This document shows positions 59,601-64,000 of a DNA stretch of 64,000 bases, piece by piece. Below the pieces are notes generated by a model. The model saw only the letters and a list, made by a program, of their open reading frames with translations, searched no databases and had not been told where the DNA came from. Source of the stretch: Plumapathes pennacea (taxonomy: Eukaryota; Cnidaria; Anthozoa; Antipatharia; Myriopathidae). The stretch is taken from assembly GCA_964036295.1 (NCBI GenBank), contig OZ038463.1, positions 26,771,069 to 26,835,068 of the forward strand, given 5' to 3'. The stretch's first letter is position 1; each line of letters starts with the position of its first letter. The position numbers and the translations under genes are program-made.

Positions 59601-61728
59601 CCATATCCTCACTAGTGAGAATATCGTTGGCATCATTTCCCGCTTTTGCACGGTTGTTTGTGCAATTTCTCGTAAAACACTCGTGCCTAATATAATAAAA
59701 AGAAAATTACACGGCGGCTTGAAGATATGAATTTTATTTTCGAGTGGTAGAAACAATATTTTAAGAACGAGCGAAGCGCTCGTTTGTAAAATATTGTTTT
59801 TACCACTCGAAAATAAAATTCATATCTTCAAGCCGCCGTGTAATATCCTCTATATATTTTTTTGTCTGAAAAGGGACGGTTCCCTTACGCTTTGCTAAAC
59901 TTTTTTGCATAGGTATCCGAGCTAATTTTGCCAAGTGTAGCCTGGTCGTACCGCCCAACGTTTAGGCAACTCCTTGAGGTTGGAGCTTTCTTGGGGGAAG
60001 GGAGGCGTTTGAACAGTGCCCAAATATCCTCACTTAATCTGATGTAGAAAATACAATATGTAGAATATATCATATATTCGCATGATAACATATTTCTGAG
60101 ACAAACAAGCAGCTCTCGTTTCAGTTTAAATTTGTTCGCACTCGAACAAACGTAATTGTTCGTGGGGGCCTGGGGCCCAAGCGCCCAAGCGAGCTTAAAA
60201 ACGCAAGTTTTTATTTATTTATTCTTTTTTATTTTTGTGGGTCGAGAATCAGCACACGATGATTGGTTCATATTATCACGTGCTGGGCGATGACGTAATT
60301 GACTTCGCTAAACAACTCGAGATGTGGCCAGTGAATTGCTCGTTACTTGTGTGTAAAAGTTAACTGCATCCCATCCAAACGCAACACCATTTGGCTCTGT
60401 GGAATAGGCACGGATAAACTGGATTTTCGGGAACGATTTTGGCTCGCGTTCACCGCGGAAGTTTTGAGAATAGCCGTAAACAAATATTTGATGGATACCG
60501 CTGTCGCCGATAAATATTTAGTCCCGACGAAACTTTCTGTGGCGACACAAAATACTTTTGGGAAGATAACAGGGCAAAAACAGAAACCAAAGCTACGGTG
60601 AGCTTTAGCCGTAAAACAATGACGCTTTATGCTTTACTCTGTACATGACATCTGTTGCCTCATAAAATTCTTCTGCGTATCGTACATTGCCTGTTGAAGT
60701 GTTTCTTTCATTCGATCATGTAGTCTTTGTTTCGCAATGTTCACCGAAATAATTCTGAGGATTGAGTTTGCAGTCACAAATGGACTAAACACACTGTGAA
60801 CAAAACCGCAATGATATTGTAAACATCTCTCGTGTGACATTCCTCGCTTTCAATTTTATATTTGTTACAGAGCACGAATACTCGAAAGCCTGATAGAAGA
60901 AACGTATTGAGTTAATAAAAGAAAACACATAAGTAGTGAAGCGAAGGCTGGATTAATCGTGGCCTCTGATTAGAAACTAGACTGGCATTGCCAGTGAGCT
61001 CGCGGCGTGAGTTGCGTCGAGACCAGAATATACTAAAATGGAAAGTAGGGACAAGAGTGGAACTCACAGGAGAGACTTCCAGTTTCTCACCAGAAAAATA
61101 TCACAGAGTTATAGAGAACTTGGCTGTTGACACCTTGCTCAAATGAAACCTGATTAAACTATAACTTATCATTACAACACTCATACACTTGCTTCTTAAA
61201 GGTTGAGCGACCCTGCATTTTGAGAATACGTGACATATCTTTTTATGCACAATTGATTTTTGACAGTTTGACTTGGACTCTTTCTAACGAGAGGCCACGA
61301 TTAATCCAGCCTTCGCTTCAATACTTTTGTGTTTTCTTTTATTAACTAAATACGTTTCTTCTATCAGGCTTTCGAGTTTTCGTGTTCTGTAACAAGCGAG
61401 GAATGTAACACGACACTTGTTCACGTCAATATTATTGCGGTTTTGTTCACAGTGTGTTCAGTCATTTGTGAACTGCAAACCCAATGCTCAGGACTATTTC
61501 GGTGTATTTTTCATATCTGATATACAATGACCATTGCGAAACAAAGGCTACATGATCGAATGAAAGAAACATTTCAACAGGCAATGTACGATAAGCAGAA
61601 GAATGTTATGAGGCAACAGATGTCATGTACAGAGTATAGCATAAATGCCATTGTTTTGCGGCTAAAGCTCATCGTAGCTTTGGTTTCCGTTTTCACTGGC
61701 CACTTCTCGAGTTGTTTAGCGAAGTCAA

Positions 61729-61759
<31 letters not shown>

Positions 61760-62645
61760 CATACATACATACATACATACATACATACATACATACATAC
61801 ATACATACATACATACATACATACATACATACATACATACATACATACATACATACATACATACATACATACATACATACATACATACATACATACATAC
61901 ATACATACATACATACATACATACATACATACATACATACATACATACATACATACATACATACATACATACATACATACATACATACATACATACATAC
62001 ATACATACATACATACATACATACATACATACATACATACATACATACATACATACATACATACATACATACATACATACATACATACATACATACATAC
62101 ATACATACATACATACATACATACATACATACATACATACATACATACATACATACATACATACATACATACATACATACATACATACATACATACATAC
62201 ATACATACATACATACATACATACATACATACATACATACATACATACATACATACATACATACATACATACATACATACATACATACATACATACATAC
62301 ATACATACATACATACATACATACATACATACATACATACATACATACATACATACATACATACATACATACATACATACATACATACATACATACATAC
62401 ATACATACATACATACATACATACATACATACATACATACATACATACATACATACATACATACATACATACATACATACATACATACATACATACATAC
62501 ATACATACATACATACATACATACATACATACATACATACATACATACATACATACATACATACATACATACATACATACATACATACATACATACATAC
62601 ATACATACATACATACATACATACATACATACATACATACATACA

Positions 62646-62676
<31 letters not shown>

Positions 62677-63770
62677 TTTTATCCTTAGTTATTTTAAGAC
62701 CCCGAGTGCTGGTCCGGCCGGGGTTCGAACGCATATCACGTGATAATATGAACCAATCACCGTGTGCAGATTCGTAACCCACAAAAATAAGGACACGGTC
62801 TCGAAACCTAAGGTCAAACTAGCTGTCATAATCGATTGTGCATAAAAAGATATGTCACGCATTCTCAAGATGCAGGGTCGCTCAACCTTTAAGAAGCAAA
62901 TGTATGAGTGTTGTAATAATAATTTTTAGTTTAATCAAGGTGTCAAAAGAGCAAGGTGTCAAAAGCCAAGTTCTCTATACTGTGTGATATTTTTATGGTG
63001 GAAGTCTCTCTTGGGAGTTCCGCTCTTGTCCCCTACTTTCATTTTATATTCTGGTCTCGACCCAACTCACGCCGCGAGCTCACTGGCAAGGCCAGTCTAG
63101 TTTATAAAGTAAAAAAACATACGTGTTTGGTTTGGATGCAGCGTTGGCAGGAGCAATCGTGGCTTCTGTTAAAATTTAAAAAAAAGGAAAACTGAGCAAA
63201 ACTGATTGAGTCACGATTCTAATCGCGCATTTCTTAGAGTGCTGTAGTAGTCGTCTGGAAAGTTGTTTCAGCGAATTTTGGAGTTTATCTTCCACTAAAA
63301 CTTGAAAATGCATCACTCTGCACTTCACGTAGTCTGAACTATACCAGACTCTGTGCCACAAAAGTTTTTTTTAGCGGCCGGCCGACTGATGATGTTGCGA
63401 CTCAAAACATGGTTTGTATACGATTGATAAAATAGAGAAGAATCCCGCAATCCGAAAACCCACTTACAGGGCGAGGGGTGATCTACGATTATCGTATTTC
63501 TAGCTACAGTAGTAAAAGGGGTCTGAATATCCTGTCGACTTACGCATTTTTTTAAATCTTCATATCGTTGCAGAAATTTTCAGGACATTCTCAGCGACCC
63601 TGTGCAGTTATTGTGGTTTAAGCGTTTCCTAACCGAGAACAATTCCGAGATCCCACTACTGTTTTGGCAGGCGGTGGAAGGGATGAAAACTTGCAAAGAC
63701 GGCAAGGCCCGGCAAGCTAGAGCCTCTGCCGTCGTTCGCAAGTATTTCGTAAATATTAATACTTCTGCAG
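38618..63770 (+). CDS. RGS22: RGS22-like regulator of G-protein signalling, partial
   Basis: Thirteen exons join in phase: 38618-38640, 38699-38783, 39729-39806, 45653-45773, 47019-47788, 48644-48941, 49931-50152, 52275-52406, 53646-53971, 54529-54591, 54987-55151, 55659-55878 and 63574-63770. The gene continues past the window. The N-terminus (HEFDQLLGDPSFVDYMNTFL) and the WVRDERMPFFWKTDLYLEY block match the unusual start of RGS22. Three RGS-type regions follow: FRLFLRGTMGERIVSFWLEA in exon 47019; PFHYYLKRSNNKESLDRLHF in exon 53646; LLWFKRFLTENNSEIPLLFW in exon 63574. RGS proteins accelerate GTP hydrolysis on G-alpha; RGS22 is linked to testis and ciliated cells in vertebrates. One junction (54591 to 54987) has mismatched phase, and one exon between 39806 and 45653 may be missing. 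Introns are full of transposons. Confidence 0.78.
38699..38783 (+). CDS. RGS22: RGS22-like exon 2
   Basis: Between ttttgtag and gtaagtcag. Encodes QTPEAHEFDQLLGDPSFVDY then MNTFLALP, the conserved RGS22 N-terminal block. Ends in phase 0. Confidence 0.75.
39294..39486. mobile_element. 193-bp MITE with inner hairpin
   Basis: TGTTACGCTGGTCGATTTGC at the left is inverted at the right with one difference in 24. A second, 16-bp-stem inverted repeat (GTTGCAAGTTTTTGAA / TTCAAAAACTTGCAAC) lies at 39398-39434. Located in an RGS22-like intron. Confidence 0.75.
39729..39806 (+). CDS. RGS22: RGS22-like exon 3
   Basis: Between tttctag and gtgagtgc. Encodes VFSRTITYNREEAIFDIDPP and VQRTRY in phase 0, matching the position after LALP in RGS22 proteins. 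Confidence 0.7.
40728..42520 (-). mobile_element. LINE fragment, left arm
   Basis: Minus-strand APE-type endonuclease (42505-41912: MALLNVVSLPKHVDEL, FALNETRLDSTVSS, NIYRPPSSP, LGDLNCNY), linker (41802-41428: SNNLPWITKEIKTIIHKRDK) and the first RT blocks (41065-40811: NYRPISELPVISKVFER). It ends in RT motif A. Frameshifted and lacking the rest of RT. Confidence 0.8.
40728..45474. repeat. Inverted duplication, arms of about 2.3 kb
   Basis: 40728-43020 reappears in reverse orientation as 43137-45474 with few differences. The spacer of about 116 bp is flanked by GT/CA runs. Each arm contains the 5' two-thirds of a LINE plus about 450 bp upstream of its first ORF. The right arm has a 30-bp stretch (about 43587-43617) missing from the left. 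Confidence 0.85.
43680..45630 (+). mobile_element. LINE fragment, right arm
   Basis: Same protein blocks as the left arm, on plus (43688-44305, 44293-44769, 45103-45471). RT motif A reads FLYLKKAFDT, where LINE RTs have Asp at the Tyr position. Beyond the duplicated region a further RT piece remains (RSYLSERKQSCLINNTQ; SVPQGSILG) before the sequence stops near 45628, 25 bp short of an RGS22-like exon. Confidence 0.8.
45653..45773 (+). CDS. RGS22: RGS22-like exon (WVRDERMPFF block)
   Basis: Encodes KSWVRDERMPFFWKTDLYLE, YVLCRKLMKGPRT. The donor ACAG|gtacat gives phase 1, which fits the AC at the start of the next exon (GAC). The acceptor (tcaatag at 45652) is inferred; a LINE remnant ends about 25 bp before it. 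Confidence 0.7.
45774..46960 (+). mobile_element. Intron with Helitron-like family A 3' end
   Basis: CAGGGCGAGGAGACATCTGC ... TTTCTAG followed by T ends at 46957, 61 bp before the 47019 acceptor. 46590-46860 contains degenerate sequence like the Arg/Glu-rich Helitron frame. The 5' end is not found. Confidence 0.45.
47019..47788 (+). CDS. RGS22: RGS22-like exon, first RGS region
   Basis: Flanked by gtttttgcag and gtaagcta. The largest exon, 770 bp. Contains ITQIIGQVESMRNFRLFLRG, FWLEAERF, RLRSYWLPKYIFHRA and a charged, Glu/Arg-rich tail. The RGS region is diverged and preceded by a helical lead. Confidence 0.85.
48250..48619 (+). mobile_element. Helitron-like family A2 copy
   Basis: Matches 63190-63503 throughout (tgaaaacgtatcact / tgaaaatgcatcact; tttttagcgg; aataatcccgc / agaatcccgc; GGGTGAGGAGATGTCTGC ... 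CTCTAG). Ends CTAG|T 24 bp before the exon at 48644. Shares only the last 35-40 bp with the 6906 element. Confidence 0.55.
48644..48941 (+). CDS. RGS22: RGS22-like exon, Ser-rich linker
   Basis: Between aaatttcag and gtacgtta. Encodes a Ser/Thr/Pro-rich, probably disordered linker ending LSLERQDYYEDI. Its acceptor lies 24 bp after a Helitron-like 3' end. Ends in phase 1. Confidence 0.75.
49412..49560. mobile_element. Half of a GGCC-ended MITE
   Basis: GGCCTGTTTACCCTGGTGCT with ACCCGGGTCAA / TTGACCTGGGTACCCGGGT-like internal inversion. Resembles one end of the 56173 element; the other end is not seen. Confidence 0.35.
49931..50152 (+). CDS. RGS22: RGS22-like exon, linker
   Basis: Phase 1 to phase 1. 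Encodes DDCAQIRQSKLKKEKPVDKD, PPRPPFAVSLEVSKPMTVYQ and NPKHSTSDE. Flanked by gtttcatag and gtaagttg. Confidence 0.75.
50530..50900. other. Unassigned repeat-like block in intron
   Basis: GC-richer than its flanks, with many GCGC/TTGCG words (e.g. 'gcgcaacaacgttgca') and open frames on plus without recognisable protein. Possibly an old hAT-type MITE. Confidence 0.25.
52275..52406 (+). CDS. RGS22: RGS22-like exon, Pro-rich linker
   Basis: Phase 1 to phase 1. Encodes LSPPTLPSLRLPSIHHVKIP, KTAYPPHFAEYHKILLNTE. Flanked by ttattttcag and gtgaggta. Confidence 0.75.
52840..53357. mobile_element. 0.5-kb MITE with TACCRTGTAGGAG ends
   Basis: TACCATGTAGGAG at the left, CTCCTACACGGTA at the right. Inner AATTTTGCGG / CCGCAAAATT and GGGAG / CTCCC words repeat in both orientations near each end. 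Confidence 0.65.
53646..53971 (+). CDS. RGS22: RGS22-like exon, second RGS region
   Basis: Encodes QRLLAALTTDSLAGGPFHYY, LKRSNNKESLDRLHFWGDVQ, IETYLEAGAQRNLGLSPCLS and DALLLHIAQNVAQ: an RGS-like bundle with the F-x-x-W-x-D-x-x-x-F core. Ends in phase 0 at gtaagtaa. Confidence 0.82.
54120..54201. repeat. 82-bp hairpin, MITE core
   Basis: AAGTTAGGAGGACACTCGAG at 54120 pairs with CTCTCGTGTTCTCCCAACTT at 54182-54201. The inner arms GTAGCGGGAAACCAC and GTGGTTTCCCTACGCTAC also pair. Located in the intron between 53971 and 54529. Confidence 0.7.
54529..54591 (+). CDS. RGS22: RGS22-like exon, 63 bp
   Basis: Encodes LMDLSWSEYTRADEDHFLSS V between ttatttcag and gtgagatt, phase 0 on both sides. Confidence 0.65.
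54987..55151 (+). CDS. RGS22: RGS22-like exon, basic linker
   Basis: Open only in the frame ANALFCHGQTVRRKKYANKR ... LRALQLALSLTLT, which also matches the phase of the next exon (G|GA). Entering from the 54591 exon needs one extra base; a 16-bp microexon at 54731-54746 would supply it. Confidence 0.55.
55659..55878 (+). CDS. RGS22: RGS22-like exon, acidic/Lys linker
   Basis: Encodes FYYAIDEEDEGEEEGEFKYE ... SANKSRPPKPR. Ends in phase 2 at gtaagacc, which matches the A that opens the exon at 63574 across a 7.7-kb intron. Confidence 0.75.
56173..56671. mobile_element. PIF/Harbinger-type MITE with TTA duplication
   Basis: GGCCCTGTTTATACGAG at the left is inverted at the right (CTCCATATAAACGGGGCC). 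Both ends are flanked by TTA (56170-56172 and 56672-56674), the usual Harbinger target duplication. 499 bp, non-coding. Confidence 0.75.
57350..57482. repeat. About 130-bp near-perfect palindrome
   Basis: Arms 'gaagatatgaattttatttt...acgagcg' and 'cgctcgttcgt...ccatatcttc' meet at CTTCG. The same structure recurs at about 59712-59842. Confidence 0.8.
57564..57589. repeat. 26-bp perfect palindrome
   Basis: CCATATCCTCACT followed by its exact complement AGTGAGGATATGG, inside the second MITE copy; the other copies have one or two changes here. Confidence 0.85.
57745..57777. repeat. 12-bp-stem hairpin plus third copy
   Basis: GCCGGTCTGATA / TATCAGACCGGC with a 9-base loop, then another TATCAGACCGG at 57781. 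Confidence 0.8.
58737..58814 (+). promoter_or_regulatory. Candidate internal promoter and alternative first exon
   Basis: An inverted pair CAAAATGGTGGCGG / CCGCCATTTTG (58737-58767) resembles two YY1-type sites. 25 bp later ATG at 58792 opens ATGCGTATTGAGCTGAGTAG, ending in a strong donor CAG|gtaagg at 58814. The 23-bp piece ends in phase 2 and could splice to the RGS exon at 63574 in frame. No transcript evidence is available from sequence alone. Confidence 0.35.
59375..59845. mobile_element. Hairpin MITEs in tandem, inverse of the 57-kb cluster
   Basis: 59375-59505 is a hairpin with TTATTGACCG/CGGTCAATAA ends around 'gacctcgctgcgctcg'. 59513-59845 is an inverted copy of the 57-kb family, ending in the palindrome at about 59712-59842. 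Confidence 0.65.
60160..61000 (+). mobile_element. Helitron-like family B copy
   Basis: 'gcctggggcccaagcg' through 'tcgaaagcctgatagaag' matches 26325-27100 closely, base for base in long stretches. It stops at 'gcctctgattagaaa', where the 3' terminus of another copy joins in reverse orientation (CTAGACTGGC at about 60977). Confidence 0.65.
60977..61730 (-). mobile_element. Helitron-like family B copy, inverted
   Basis: Reads on minus from 'cactggccacttctcgag' (61695-61712) through the internal sequence to the CTAG terminus at 60977-60980, facing the copy at 60160. The two form a head-to-head pair about 0.8 kb each. Confidence 0.6.
61731..62674 (+). repeat. (ACAT)236 perfect microsatellite
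   Basis: 944 bp of ACAT with no interruption visible. Long open frames on both strands (repeating Y-I-H-T or M-Y-V-C) are by-products of a 4-base unit and not genes. Confidence 0.98.
62675..62740 (-). mobile_element. tRNA-like SINE fragment
   Basis: On minus, GTTCGAACCCCGGCCGGACC resembles a Pol III B box with flank, followed by 'ctcggggtcttaaaataact' and then the ATGT array. It interrupts the Helitron-like copy between 61730 and about 62741. No A box is seen. Confidence 0.45.
62741..63104. mobile_element. Helitron-like family B pieces with 3' end
   Basis: 62741-62790 is the remainder of the inverted copy ('tgataatatgaaccaatcac'). 62815-63104 repeats 27705-27998 nearly unchanged and ends GCCAGTCTAG before T. 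Confidence 0.55.
63190..63503 (+). mobile_element. Helitron-like family A2 copy
   Basis: Partner of 48250-48619. Ends ACGATTATCGTATTTCTAG, with the ACGAT/ATCGT inverted pair directly before CTAG, 70 bp before the exon at 63574. Confidence 0.55.
63574..63770 (+). CDS. RGS22: RGS22-like exon, third RGS region start
   Basis: Encodes NFQDILSDPVQLLWFKRFLT, ENNSEIPLLFWQAVEGMKTC and ARQARASAVVRKYFVNINTS A: helices 3-5 of an RGS domain. Flanked by cgttgcag and gttagcaa; ends in phase 1. Confidence 0.85.
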
Positions 63771-64000
63771 GTTAGCAAATTAGCAAGTGCCGAAATAGGA
63801 TCTTAATTTACATCAAACTCCACTCAGATATATGCAATAGAGTATCGAAGTGCGAGGTCATCAGCTTAAGATTTCTTAGTTCGGCTCTGAAAATCTAGTA
63901 ATCAGGTAGGAGGTACTGCTACGTGAGTATGTGTAAATACCGTGCGATGTGATTGGCCATATTTCTTATATGATGATCCATATCTCTACCGTTTTTACTC

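Noticed and set aside
62700-62740. tRNA gene suggested by GGTTCGAAC-like box
   Set aside because: No A box, no cloverleaf and no acceptor pairing; more likely a SINE fragment.
61527-62782. Open frames of 313-416 codons over the ACAT array
   Set aside because: They are translations of a tetranucleotide repeat in every frame on both strands.

Overview
This window is eukaryotic DNA. Genes are split by GT-AG introns, the background is AT-rich, and most of the sequence is transposable elements in various states of decay. Protein families (piggyBac, PIF/Harbinger with a Myb/SANT partner, CR1/L2-like LINEs, a DUF6589-type gene) and the gene structures suggest a cnidarian, most likely an anthozoan such as a stony coral or sea anemone. 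No rRNA, complete tRNA or CRISPR is visible. The organism call is inference; no species can be named.

Layout. 1-0.73 kb: frameshifted LINE ORF1 on the minus strand. 2.3-5 kb: small MITEs and a decayed piggyBac transposase with a hairpin MITE at its 3' end. 5.98-6.9 kb: two compact intronless minus-strand genes that look like a fragment of an integrated large DNA virus or virus-like element, separated by a strong hairpin. 6.9-8.7 kb: Helitron-like elements. 8.86-12.3 kb: a CR1/L2-like LINE with a 2A-like motif, broken by frameshifts and a 222-bp TA-flanked MITE. 13.2-20.0 kb: a PIF/Harbinger transposon whose transposase is split by a 4.5-kb element (15026-19540). That inner element has its own imperfect terminal inverted repeats, a spliced chromodomain gene and, tail-to-tail with it, an 855-residue transposase-like protein. 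The latter has a RAG1/Transib-like spacing of acidic residues and a C-terminal SAP domain. 23.1-29.1 kb: a four-exon DUF6589-type gene, now a pseudogene. 26-33 kb: Helitron-like copies, a tandem repeat and LINE remnants.

33-38 kb holds MITEs, including a 1.4-kb element nested in a 0.26-kb one. From 38618 to the window end runs the one clear host gene, an RGS22-like (regulator of G-protein signalling) gene on the plus strand. Thirteen exons can be joined by reading frame and intron phase, with one uncertain junction and probably one missing exon. Its introns hold a 2.3-kb-armed inverted duplication of a LINE, several MITEs, Helitron-like ends lying 24-70 bp before three splice acceptors, and a 944-bp uninterrupted (ACAT)n array. 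A possible internal first exon (58792-58814) has the right phase to splice to the last visible RGS exon.

The most unusual object is the chromodomain plus RAG1-like/SAP element at 15.0-19.5 kb. Its two proteins look almost intact: the chromodomain gene has matching splice phases, and the transposase-like frame is broken only by two single-base expansions of A/T runs.
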